A stretch of DNA of 64,000 nucleotides, from contig NZ_JAFIMU010000002.1 of assembly GCF_017302985.1 (NCBI RefSeq), positions 1,030,728-1,094,727 of the forward strand. The letters are read 5' to 3'. The translations under genes were made by a program, and so were the position numbers. The notes beneath the pieces were generated by a model, which worked only from the letters and a program-made list of their open reading frames with translations, was not told where the DNA came from and ran no database searches. The DNA comes from Corallococcus macrosporus (GTDB taxonomy: Bacteria > Myxococcota > Myxococcia > Myxococcales > Myxococcaceae). This document shows, piece after piece, positions 17,858 to 25,901 of this stretch (its first letter is position 1; every line of letters begins with the position of its first letter).

Positions 17858-18526
17858 ATGACGACTTCCCCTTCCTTCCAGCCGACCCCGTCGATCCCCT
17901 TCGAGCTGCGCCAGTCCCCCATCCAGGGCATGGGCGCGTTCGCCACCCGCCGCATCCGCAAGGGCGCGCGCATCATCGAGTACATCGGTGAGCGCATCAC
18001 CCAGGCCGAGGCGGACGTGCGCTACGACGACGAGTCGATGGAGCGCCACCACACGTTCCTCTTCAACCTGGACGACGACACCGTGCTGGACGCGGGCACG
18101 CTCCACAACGAGTCGCGCTACATCAACCACTCGTGCGAGCCCAACTGCCAGTCGCTCATCGACAAGGGCCACATCCACATCTACGCGCTGCGTGCCATCG
18201 AACCGGGGGAGGAGCTGACGTACGACTACGCGTACGAGCGCACCCCGGAGATGGACGCCGACGCGGAGGCCCTCTACGTCTGCCGCTGCGGCACGCCCTC
18301 CTGCCGGGGCACCATCCTGGCCCCGGAGAAGAAGGCCCCCGCGCGCCGCAAGAAGGCGACCCGCAAGGCCAAGGCGCCCTCCAAGGGCAAGGCCGCGTCG
18401 AAGTCCAAGTCGGCCTCCAAGGCGAAGTCCGGCTCGAAGCAGAAGGCCGCGCCGCCGGCCGCGAAGAAGAAGCGGGGCACCCAGCGCGCGAAGTCGCCGG
18501 GCCGCGGCCGCCGCGCCGCCGGCTGA
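17858..18526 (+). CDS. SET-domain lysine methyltransferase with histone H1-like tail
   Basis: A 222-residue protein. Residues about 13-127 form a SET domain: QGMGAFATRRIRKGARIIEYIGE, then YINHSCEPNC (the N-H-S-C-x-P-N cofactor/pseudoknot motif, near residue 90) and EELTYDYAY (near 118-126). A post-SET zinc motif CRCGTPSC (C-x-C-x4-C) follows near 142. SET proteins use S-adenosylmethionine to methylate lysine. From about residue 156 the tail is almost only K, A, S, R, G and P with KSKSASKAKSGSKQK-type repeats, like a histone H1 C-terminal domain, so DNA or nucleoid binding is inferred. Targets are unknown. The ATG at 17858 gives the shortest leader ahead of the SET domain. Confidence 0.88.
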   Translation: MTTSPSFQPTPSIPFELRQSPIQGMGAFATRRIRKGARIIEYIGERITQAEADVRYDDESMERHHTFLFNLDDDTVLDAGTLHNESRYINHSCEPNCQSLIDKGHIHIYALRAIEPGEELTYDYAYERTPEMDADAEALYVCRCGTPSCRGTILAPEKKAPARRKKATRKAKAPSKGKAASKSKSASKAKSGSKQKAAPPAAKKKRGTQRAKSPGRGRRAAG

Positions 18527-18578
18527 AGCGCCCAACAGCAAGCGCGCACGCGCCGGGGGCGGGCATTAGACTGGAGGC

Positions 18579-19514
18579 GTGAAAGACGTCCTGCGCTTCC
18601 TGCTCACCGAGGCCCCTGACTTTCCCGCGCTCGACTCCGTGGAGGCCTGGTGGCGACGGCACCTCGCGGTGCTGCCGCGCTTCCCGGTGCCCGCGGACCT
18701 GGCGCTCGCCAGCGGCTTCCGGATGGACCGGGTGGGGTTCGCGTTCGCCTCCGGCTACCAGGCCGCGCTGCGCTGCCTCTTCCCCCAGCTCCCGGCGAAC
18801 CGGCGCGCCGCGCTCTGCGCCACGGAGCTGGGCGGCGGACACCCGAGCGCCATCGAGACGAAGCTCACGCCGCACGGCTCCGGCTGGAAGCTCGATGGCG
18901 TGAAGACCTACGTCACGCTGGGCACGCACGCGGAGGTGCTGCTCGTCATCGCCTCCGAGGGCCGCGACGCCCAGGAGCGCAACCGGCTGCGCATGGTGCG
19001 GCTGGACGCGGCGACGTCCGGCGTGACGGTGGAGCCGCTGCCGCCCCTGGGCTTCGTGCCGGAGGTGCCGCACGCGGCGCTGCGGCTGGACGGCGTGGAG
19101 GTGGCGGCGGAGGACGTGCTGCCCGGGGATGGCTACACCCGCTACCTCAAGCCGTTCCGCACGGTGGAGGACTGCCACGTCAACCTGGCGGTGCTGGGCT
19201 GGCTGGTGAAGGTGGCCCGCCGGTGCGGCTGGCCGGTGGCGCTGCGCGAGGAGCTGATCTCCCTCGCGGTGATGATCCACGCGCTGGCGCTGGAGGACCC
19301 CAGCGACGCGGCCGTGCACGTGGCGCTGGGCGGCGCGCTCGCGCAGGTGCAGCGTGCGGTGGAGCGCTGCGAGGTGGCCTGGGAGGGCGTGGACGTGGAG
19401 ATGCGCGAGCGGTGGCAGCGCGACCGGCGCCTGCTCGACCTGGCCTCCAAGGTGCGCGCGAAGCGGCTGGAGGTCGCTCGTCAGCGGCTGGCCGGCGGCG
19501 CGGGCGACGACTGA
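18579..19514 (+). CDS. Acyl-CoA dehydrogenase-like protein
   Basis: A 311-residue flavoprotein-family member, shorter than typical acyl-CoA dehydrogenases (about 380). It has the central beta-domain region (ALCATELGGGHPSAIETKL, GWKLDGVKTYVTLGTHAEVLLV, PHAALRLDGVEVAAEDVLPG) where the flavin sits. The C-terminal four-helix domain is short and its catalytic Glu cannot be placed, so a non-beta-oxidation role is possible. The GTG at 18579 has CTGGAGG right upstream. Confidence 0.7.
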   Translation: MKDVLRFLLTEAPDFPALDSVEAWWRRHLAVLPRFPVPADLALASGFRMDRVGFAFASGYQAALRCLFPQLPANRRAALCATELGGGHPSAIETKLTPHGSGWKLDGVKTYVTLGTHAEVLLVIASEGRDAQERNRLRMVRLDAATSGVTVEPLPPLGFVPEVPHAALRLDGVEVAAEDVLPGDGYTRYLKPFRTVEDCHVNLAVLGWLVKVARRCGWPVALREELISLAVMIHALALEDPSDAAVHVALGGALAQVQRAVERCEVAWEGVDVEMRERWQRDRRLLDLASKVRAKRLEVARQRLAGGAGDD

Positions 19515-19529
19515 CAGCCCCAGGCAGAA

Positions 19530-19702
19530 CCCGCGAGGGGCGGGAGCTGAGTGCCCCTCCCGCGTGTGCCGAAGGGCGGCTCTCTCAAGCCTGACGCGAA
19601 GCCCGCGAGGGGCGGGGGTACGCGCCCCCTGCCGCGGCGGTCCCGTCAGCCCCAAAGCGAAGCCCGCGCGGGAGGTGCGTGAGGCCTCCTCCACCGCGCG
19701 GG
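19530..19702. terminator. Cluster of three GC-rich stem-loops between convergent genes
   Basis: Three similar units each begin with C-CCGCG: imperfect hairpins at about 19532-19565 (CGCGAGGGGC with GCCCCT-CCCGCG) and 19604-19636 (CGCGAGGGGCG with CGCCCCCTGCCGCG), and a strong one at 19663-19702. In the strong one CCCGCGCGGGAGG pairs with CCTCC-A-CCGCGCGGG. The sequence GCGAAGCCCGCG precedes units 2 and 3, so the block looks like a triplicated terminator. It lies between the stops of the acyl-CoA dehydrogenase-like gene and the minus-strand 19727 gene. Confidence 0.6.
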
Positions 19703-19726
19703 CCCGGGTACCACGGAAGCCTGCTT

Positions 19727-20437
19727 TCAGTACCGGCCGCCGCCCAGCGCGGAGACGGCGGCGGACAGGATGCGGTTCTCCACGCCCCAGACGGCCTTGT
19801 TCATGCCCTTCACGCCCGCGCCGCGCATGTAGTCCGTGAAGTCGTGCAGGGCGGTGGAGCGCTGCATGCGCTCCGTCTTGGCCGCGTAGAGCAGCGGCGT
19901 GTTCGGCGCGCCCGTGAGGCCCAGGTCCGGACAGGCCTCCGACAGCGCCGCGCGGTCGATGCCCGTCACCGCGGACAGCATCGCCACGGTGAAGTGGTGC
20001 ACCGGCAGCTCGCGCGCGTTGGGCACGCGCTCCAGCACCTTCGCGCGCGTCGCGGGGTCGGTGGCCAGCTGGGGCAGCGTCACCCGGGACATCGCCAGGA
20101 TCTGCTCGTTGGTGACGTGCTTGTTGTCCAGGATGGCCCGGTCGAACAGGCTCTGCGGCGTGTCACCCTTGATGGTGATGTTCACGTCGGACAGGCGCTG
20201 ACGCATGGTCTGGATGGCGCGCCCCACCTCCGTGTTCGCGCCCCCGCGCCACGAGCCCGGCGTCGCCTGCACCGGCGCCGTCGTCGCGCGGGCCCGCGCC
20301 AGCTCCGCGCGGTTGAGCACGTCCGCGCGCGACGCCTCCGTGACCTGGTTGGCCCGGGCGGGCTGCGAGGCCGGCGCCTGCGTGCGGGCCGGGGCGACGG
20401 AGGGAGCGGTGGGACGGTTGCGGATGGGCTGCGTCAT
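19727..20437 (-). CDS. Hypothetical protein, 236 aa, with disordered N-terminus
   Basis: The first 60 residues are Pro/Ala/Thr/Gln-rich and disordered (MTQPIRNRPTAPSVAPAR). The rest is a compact alpha-helical domain (AILDNKHVTNEQILAM, LPVHHFTVAMLSAVTGIDRA, LHDFTDYMRGAGVKGMNK). It has no signal peptide and no recognised motif. The N-terminal style resembles that of the M4 protease at 22791-24923, which also lacks a signal peptide, so both might be exported by a leaderless route; this is only an inference. The stop is followed by the hairpin cluster. Confidence 0.6.
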   Translation of the reverse strand: MTQPIRNRPTAPSVAPARTQAPASQPARANQVTEASRADVLNRAELARARATTAPVQATPGSWRGGANTEVGRAIQTMRQRLSDVNITIKGDTPQSLFDRAILDNKHVTNEQILAMSRVTLPQLATDPATRAKVLERVPNARELPVHHFTVAMLSAVTGIDRAALSEACPDLGLTGAPNTPLLYAAKTERMQRSTALHDFTDYMRGAGVKGMNKAVWGVENRILSAAVSALGGGRY

Positions 20438-20557
20438 GGAGGCACCTTCTACCCTGGAATTTCGGAGTACCGGATTATCGCCGGGAGGGCAGGGGAGTTG
20501 CCTCGCGCGTCCTACCCGGCGCGTGCGTTCCTCCGGCGGACCGGTATGGTGCGCGCC

Positions 20558-21391
20558 ATGTCCCCGCGCCTGCCCACCCAGTTCGCCGACCTGCTCACCC
20601 CGAAGGGCCGCCGCATTCTCGAAGGCCGAGACGCCGAGACGTGCGGCGCGCTGCTGGACCCCACGCGGCCCTTCATCGCGCTGCAGGGCGTCATCGACGT
20701 GAAGAAGGCGGCCGAGGCCCGCGACCTGCTCGACGCGGCGCTGCGTGACACGCTCGTCACCATGGAGGACCCCATCCCGGAGGACTCCATCTCCGGCATG
20801 GTGGAGAACTACACGGAGGCGCTGCCCAAGACGGTGCGCGTGCGCACGGCGCTCCTGGAAAGCCGGCGCTCGCGCTCATGGCGCGCGGCGGAAGGGGTGG
20901 GGCTGGTGGCGCTGCTGCGCTCGGACACGTTCGCGGCCTTCGCGGCGGCGGTGAGCGGCCGGCCGCTCAAGCGGGGCTGGGGCATCCAGGTCCTCTGCTA
21001 CGGCCCGGGTGACTACACGGGCCCGCACAACGACCACCACCCGGAGGAGGCGGACGCGCGCGACGGCTACGTGGACATGCACGTGAGCCTTACCATGCCG
21101 GCCGTGGACCACCAGTACCTCGTGTACGCGAAGGACGGGCACTTCTCCGAGCTGACGAAGGTCAGCACCGTGGGCGGCGTCACCGTGTACCGGCTGCCCT
21201 TCTGGCACTACACGACGCCTTTGGCCGCGAAGCCGTCCAAGGAGGACGCCGCGCGCCGCTGGGTGCTGCTGGGCACCTTCCTGGACGCGCCCCCGGGGAC
21301 GCGCCCCTCCTCCACCGTCCTGCCGGCGGGCGCCCCGCCGCCTGTCCGGGCGGTGACAGTCGGACGTGGCACCGGGGCCGGACGGCGTTAG
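20558..21391 (+). CDS. Putative 2-oxoglutarate/Fe(II)-type oxygenase
   Basis: A 277-residue protein. The stretch CYGPGDYTGPHNDHHPEE holds an H-x-D pair, and LPFWHYTTPL holds a distal His followed by ARRWVLLGTF. This is the His-Asp-His iron triad plus a basic residue expected of cupin-fold 2OG dioxygenases. The substrate is unknown. Starts at 20546 (MVRAM) and 20558 (MSPRL) are both possible; the second was used. The last 30 residues are a Pro/Gly/Arg tail. M18 aminopeptidase follows 12 bases later and may be co-transcribed. Confidence 0.65.
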   Translation: MSPRLPTQFADLLTPKGRRILEGRDAETCGALLDPTRPFIALQGVIDVKKAAEARDLLDAALRDTLVTMEDPIPEDSISGMVENYTEALPKTVRVRTALLESRRSRSWRAAEGVGLVALLRSDTFAAFAAAVSGRPLKRGWGIQVLCYGPGDYTGPHNDHHPEEADARDGYVDMHVSLTMPAVDHQYLVYAKDGHFSELTKVSTVGGVTVYRLPFWHYTTPLAAKPSKEDAARRWVLLGTFLDAPPGTRPSSTVLPAGAPPPVRAVTVGRGTGAGRR

Positions 21392-21403
21392 CGTGCCGGG
21401 CCC

Positions 21404-22714
21404 ATGAGCCCGACCGACATCGACACCCAGGCCAACGACCTCCTCCAGTACATCGACGCGTCGCCCACGCCGTACCACGCCGTGCGGGAGACGGCGCGCC
21501 GCCTCACCGCCGCGGGCTTCCGCGAGCTGGACGAGCGCGAGTCCTGGTCGCTGAAGCCCGGCGACAAGGTCTTCGTCATCCGCGGCGACACGAGCATCGC
21601 CGCCTTCCAACTGGGCACGAAGCCCGTGGACACCACCGGCTTCCGGCTGGTGGGCTCGCACACGGACTCGCCCAACCTGCGCCTCAAGCCCAACGCGCCC
21701 GTCAACCGCCACGGCTACCAGCAGCTCGGCGTCGAAATCTATGGCGGGGTGCTCCTGCACACGTGGACGGACCGCGACCTGTCGCTCGCGGGCCGCGTGG
21801 TGGCGCTGCACAACGGCCGTCCCCAGCACCACCTGGTGGACTTCCGCCGGCCGCTCTTGCGCGTGCCCAACCTGGCCATCCACCTGAACCGCGGCGTCAA
21901 CACCGACGGTCTCAAGCTCAACCCCCAGGAGCACATGGTGCCGGTGCTGGGCCTGGAGAGCGCGGGCCCCGCGGAGCTGCGCGCGCTGCTGGTGGAGGAG
22001 CTGGGCCGCTCTGGCGTGAAGGCCGCGGCGGACGACCTGCTGGGCTACGACCTGTGCCTCTATGACCTGCAGCCGTCCACGCGCTCCGGTCTGCACGGGG
22101 AGTTCCTGCACGCGCCCCGCCTGGACAACCTGGCCAGCTGCCACACGGGGCTCACGGCGCTCCTGTCCGGCACCGACAAGCGCGAGGCCACGGTGGGCGT
22201 GGTGCTCTACGACCACGAGGAGTGCGGCAGCCGCAGCGCGCAGGGCGCCGCGTCGCCGTTCCTCAAGGACCTGCTGGAGCGCATCGTCCAGGCGCACTCG
22301 GACGGGCGCGCGGACGCGTTCCACCGCGCCATCCGCCGCTCGTTCCTGGTGAGCGCGGACATGGCGCACGCGGTGCACCCCAACTACTCGTCCATGCACG
22401 AGCCCAAGCACCAGCCGCAGCTGGGCGCAGGCCCCGTCATCAAGACCAACGTCAACCAGTCCTACGCGACGGACGGCGAGTCGTGGGCGCACTTCGCGGC
22501 GCTGTGCAAGGAGGCGGGCGTGACGCCGCAGCACTTCGTCACCCGCACGGACCTGGGCTGCGGCAGCACCATTGGCCCCATCACCGCGGGCCAGCTGGGC
22601 ATCCGCACGGTGGACGTGGGCAACCCCATGCTGTCCATGCACTCCATCCGTGAGCTGGCCGCCGCGTCCGACGTGGCGAAGATGGTGGCGGTGCTGACGC
22701 GCTTCTTCGCGTAA
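21404..22714 (+). CDS. M18 family aminopeptidase
   Basis: A 436-residue zinc aminopeptidase, the usual M18 size. Metal-binding and catalytic motifs are GSHTDSPNLRLKP (His and Asp ligand), YDHEECGS (Glu pair), SADMAHAVHPNY (Asp ligand) and the C-terminal MLSMHSIRE (last His ligand). M18 enzymes form dodecamers and cleave N-terminal acidic or neutral residues from peptides in the cytoplasm. The ATG at 21404 directly precedes the family N-terminus (LLQYIDASPTPYHAV). Confidence 0.93.
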   Translation: MSPTDIDTQANDLLQYIDASPTPYHAVRETARRLTAAGFRELDERESWSLKPGDKVFVIRGDTSIAAFQLGTKPVDTTGFRLVGSHTDSPNLRLKPNAPVNRHGYQQLGVEIYGGVLLHTWTDRDLSLAGRVVALHNGRPQHHLVDFRRPLLRVPNLAIHLNRGVNTDGLKLNPQEHMVPVLGLESAGPAELRALLVEELGRSGVKAAADDLLGYDLCLYDLQPSTRSGLHGEFLHAPRLDNLASCHTGLTALLSGTDKREATVGVVLYDHEECGSRSAQGAASPFLKDLLERIVQAHSDGRADAFHRAIRRSFLVSADMAHAVHPNYSSMHEPKHQPQLGAGPVIKTNVNQSYATDGESWAHFAALCKEAGVTPQHFVTRTDLGCGSTIGPITAGQLGIRTVDVGNPMLSMHSIRELAAASDVAKMVAVLTRFFA

Positions 22715-22726
22715 GGCGAAAAGGAA

Positions 22727-22760
22727 GAGGCGGGCCCGGTGTCACCCCCGGACCCGCCTC
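22727..22760. terminator. Bidirectional terminator between M18 and M4 peptidase genes
   Basis: GAGGCGGGCCCGG (22727-22739) pairs with CCGGACCCGCCTC (22748-22760), with one C/A mismatch. It lies between two convergent genes and can serve both strands. Confidence 0.7.
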
Positions 22761-22790
22761 GGATGTTTCAGGAAGCCTTGAAGCGGGGGA

Positions 22791-24923
22791 CTAGTTCACG
22801 CCCACCGCGGTCCAGGCGTCCTTCACCTTCTGCACCTGGACGGAGTCCGCGCCGTGCAGATCCGTGGCGGCCTTGATGGTGGCCTCACGCGCCTGGGCGA
22901 ACGTCGTCTTCGGCGTCATGTACGTGGTGAGGGCGCGGCCGAAGATCTTCAGGCCGTCCTCCATGCCGATGCCGCCCTTCACTTCCAGGCCGGAGGTGCG
23001 GTTCTTGCCACCCTCCACCAGCAGGTAGAAGGCGTTGTTGGCGATGCCGCTGGAGCCGTGCACCTCCGTCTGCTTCGGGTAGTTCTTGTAGTTGTCGACC
23101 GAGTAGCCGTCCTTGGTCGGGTCGTTCATGTAGCGCAGGCCGTCCTCGTTGGAGCCGTTGTTCGGCGTCCAGGCGGCCTCGCCCACGGTCCAGTTCCACT
23201 TGGCCTCGGGGTTCTTCTGCGCGGCGAACCACTCCACGCCCGTGCCCATGATGTCGGAGAAGGCCTCGTTCAGGCCGCCGGACTCGCCGCTGTAGATGAG
23301 GCCCGCGGTGCGCTCGGTGAGGCCGTGGGTGATTTCGTGGCCCGCGATGTCCAGCGTGGTGAGCGGGCCGGACTGCTTCCCGTCGCCGTCGCCGTAGCTC
23401 ATCTTCTCGCCGTCCCAGAACGCGTTCACGTAGTTGTTGCGCACGTGCACGTAGCTGGTGAGCTTCTCACCCGCGCCGTCGATGGAGTCGCGGCCGAGGA
23501 TGTCCTTGTAGAAATCGTAGGTCGTCGCCGCGCCGTAGTGCGCGTCCACGGCGGCCTTGGCGCGCGCCGGGTCGGTGGCCTCGCCCCACTTGTCGTTGTT
23601 GTCGGTGATCTTCGTCTGGCCGGACGCGGTCGTCTTGTTGTTCGCGTCGTAGGTCACCACGCCCTTGCCGCGCGTCGAGTCCTCCAGCGAGTACGTGCCG
23701 TCCGCGTTCTTCGTGGTCTTCAGGTCCACGTGGCCGCTGTACATGGACACGTCGTCCGCGGTGCCCGTGGGCGGGTTCTGCGGATCCGTCGGCGGCGGCG
23801 TGGTCTCCTTCGCCTGGATGTTCAGGCTCCAGTTGTTGAGGGTGCCCACGTCACGCGCGGCCTTGTCCTCGACCTTGAGCGTCCACTCGCCCTTCGTGTT
23901 CTCGCCCGCGAACGCGGTGGACAGGTCGAAGGAGCCCGCGATGTCGTCCTTGGAGCCGCCCTTGCGGTCCTGCACCACCACGGACTTGCCGGAGGGGCTG
24001 GTCAGCGTGACCTTCAGGTCGCCGCTGAAGGTGTGCTTGACGTTCAGGTCGAGCGACAGCTTGTCGACCGTCACGTTGTCCGGGATGGAGATCTTCGACT
24101 CGACCTGGCCCTTGTCCGGGATGGCCGCGTTGGGGCTGGCCGTGCCGTTGACCTGCATCGCCGCGGCGGCCTTCTTCGACCAGCCGCCAATCTTGTTGTA
24201 GTTCTCCAGCACCGCGCCGGTGTTCGCGTCGATGATGAAGTTCTGCTTCTTCGGCTTCTCCTGGCCGGCGATCTGCGTCACTTCCACCTGGTAGGCGGCG
24301 CGGTACTTGCCGTCCGCGTCCTGGTAGACGACGCGCTCGGAAGAGGGCTGCTTGTCGGCCTTGCCGCCCAGCTCCTTCTTCGCGATGTCGATGGCCTGCT
24401 GCGGCGCCAGCTTCACCTTCTGGTTGCCCAGGCCCGCGGGGATGGGGTTCTGCTCACCGGTGACGCTGGACACCTTGCCGTCCGCGCCCAGGTGGCTGAT
24501 GACCTGCTCGCCGAAGACCTTCACGCCCTCGTGCATGCGGTCCAGACGCACGTGCGTCATGCCCAGCTCGTCGCGCTCCACGCTCCGGGGCGCCAGCGTC
24601 GGGCCGGCCTTGTTCGCGGCCAGCAGGTTGGACGCGGTCAGCGGCGGGGTGAGGGCCTTCAGGGACGTCTGGATGGCCTGCTGCGCCTCCTTGCTGTCCA
24701 GGGGGAGGCGGCCGGGCTGGGAGGCCGTGGCACCCGTGGAGGAGGACTGCGCCGTCGCGGAAGCGGCGGCCGTGGGCTGCGCGCCAGCGGCGGCGCCCGT
24801 GCGGGAAACGGACTCGAAGCCGTCCTTCACGCGAAGGACGTTCTTGGCCTTCGCCGGCGCGGAGGTTTCGGTGGTGGGACGGAGGGAAACGGGCGTCGAA
24901 CCTTCGGTGCGGCGAATGGTCAT
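22791..24923 (-). CDS. M4 (thermolysin-like) metalloprotease with P domain between propeptide and catalytic domain
   Basis: A 710-residue zinc endopeptidase precursor. In order: a disordered N-terminus (to about 90), an FTP/PepSY propeptide (about 95-240, ending NFIIDANTGAVLENYNK), a P domain (about 259-371, SIPDNVTVDKLSLDLNVKHT and NNWSLNIQAK), a PPPTDP linker, then the M4 catalytic domain. The zinc motif is HEITH near residue 528, with GGLNEAFSD providing the third ligand and HGSSGIANNAFYLL near the C-terminus. P domains normally sit C-terminal to M4 domains, so this order is unusual. No Sec or Tat signal peptide is seen after MTIRRTEGSTP. The ATG at 24923 was preferred over 24941. Confidence 0.9.
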   Translation of the reverse strand: MTIRRTEGSTPVSLRPTTETSAPAKAKNVLRVKDGFESVSRTGAAAGAQPTAAASATAQSSSTGATASQPGRLPLDSKEAQQAIQTSLKALTPPLTASNLLAANKAGPTLAPRSVERDELGMTHVRLDRMHEGVKVFGEQVISHLGADGKVSSVTGEQNPIPAGLGNQKVKLAPQQAIDIAKKELGGKADKQPSSERVVYQDADGKYRAAYQVEVTQIAGQEKPKKQNFIIDANTGAVLENYNKIGGWSKKAAAAMQVNGTASPNAAIPDKGQVESKISIPDNVTVDKLSLDLNVKHTFSGDLKVTLTSPSGKSVVVQDRKGGSKDDIAGSFDLSTAFAGENTKGEWTLKVEDKAARDVGTLNNWSLNIQAKETTPPPTDPQNPPTGTADDVSMYSGHVDLKTTKNADGTYSLEDSTRGKGVVTYDANNKTTASGQTKITDNNDKWGEATDPARAKAAVDAHYGAATTYDFYKDILGRDSIDGAGEKLTSYVHVRNNYVNAFWDGEKMSYGDGDGKQSGPLTTLDIAGHEITHGLTERTAGLIYSGESGGLNEAFSDIMGTGVEWFAAQKNPEAKWNWTVGEAAWTPNNGSNEDGLRYMNDPTKDGYSVDNYKNYPKQTEVHGSSGIANNAFYLLVEGGKNRTSGLEVKGGIGMEDGLKIFGRALTTYMTPKTTFAQAREATIKAATDLHGADSVQVQKVKDAWTAVGVN

Positions 24924-25294
24924 TGAACACTCACGCTGCAAGGGGGATGAACAATTCTCTCATGATGGACTCCGAGAGTTTCCGATGGGACGAAGAAGTT
25001 AACGCGGCATCCCAGAACTCACTGGATTGCGCTGGCGGACTTCCTGTGAATTCCACGGTTGACACCCAAAATTTGCTTGCAGCAGGGGTCCGTCCTGACC
25101 CGAATTCCTGAAATCCCTGACATGAGCCGTCATGGATCAGCGTCGGCGGGATGCGGAAATGCGGGGGAAATAATCAAAAAAATTACATCGGAGTGGCAAC
25201 CAGGCGGGCAGGCCGTTCGCGTGGGGGCTGATACACTCCGCCACGGTTTCCCGGCCGGGTTGGTGCGGGGGCTGGACCCTGGGGGGGTTGAGAC
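24924..25294. other. Intergenic region, locally AT-rich, divergent promoters
   Basis: It separates the divergent M4 protease and TIGR02265 genes. It is clearly less GC-rich than its surroundings, with AT-rich patches at 25066-25080 (CCCAAAATTTGCTTG) and 25169-25188 (AATAATCAAAAAAATTACAT). A TTGACA occurs at 25059-25064 without a convincing -10. No ORF is supported. It most likely holds promoters for both genes. Confidence 0.5.
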
Positions 25295-25879
25295 ATGGAG
25301 CCGTGGATTCATCCGGAGACGCGGGAGGCGCCTGGCCTTCCGCCGCTGGCGGTGCGCGTGCCGCGCCGGAACTTCGAAGGTTTGTTTCAACACGCCCTGA
25401 GGCCGGCCGGCCTGTTCGCGCAGGCGCTGCGGGACGTGGGCTACGACCCGGACGCGGTGGAGGAAGTGCTCCCGCTGGAGGTGTGGCGCGCGTCGCTGGC
25501 GGTGGCGCGGCGGCATGCGTGCCCGGGCCTGACGAGCGAGGACGCCAACCGCGTGCTGGGCACGCACTACGTGGACGGCTTCGCGCAGACGCTGGTGGGG
25601 CGCATCTTCGCGGCGGCGGCGCCGCTGTTGGGCGCGGAGCGGTGCCTGGCGCGGCTGCCCACGTACCTGCGCGCGGGCCGTGACGACATGAAGCTGCTGC
25701 TGGAGCCGGTGCGCACGCGCGAGTGGCGGGCGCGCGTGGTGGACGCGGATCCGCTGCCGGACTTCGTGGCGGGCGTGGTGGAGCAGGTGCTGCGCCGCAC
25801 GCGGGTGCTGCCGCGCGTGGACGTGCTGGAGCGCGCCGAGCACGTCTATTCGCTGCGGATCCGCTGGGACGAGGCCTGA
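25295..25879 (+). CDS. TIGR02265/DUF2378 family protein
   Basis: A 194-residue member of a family largely confined to Myxococcales. Typical features are the N-terminal VPRRNFEGLFQHAL, DVGYDPDAVEEVLPLEVW, the central LGTHYVDGFAQTLVGR and the C-terminal YSLRIRWDE. The function is unknown; the proteins are soluble and single-domain and usually occur as many paralogues per genome. ATG at 25295 follows GGGGGGTTGAGAC. Confidence 0.85.
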   Translation: MEPWIHPETREAPGLPPLAVRVPRRNFEGLFQHALRPAGLFAQALRDVGYDPDAVEEVLPLEVWRASLAVARRHACPGLTSEDANRVLGTHYVDGFAQTLVGRIFAAAAPLLGAERCLARLPTYLRAGRDDMKLLLEPVRTREWRARVVDADPLPDFVAGVVEQVLRRTRVLPRVDVLERAEHVYSLRIRWDEA

Positions 25880-25901
25880 AGGCCGGCGCGTCCCTCCGCC
25901 G

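Noticed and set aside
22854..24926. A 690-codon plus-strand frame over the M4 protease
   Set aside because: Antisense to a gene with a complete zinc motif and no recognisable domain of its own.
25059..25064. TTGACA as a -35 promoter box
   Set aside because: No matching -10 at the right distance, and single hexamers occur by chance.
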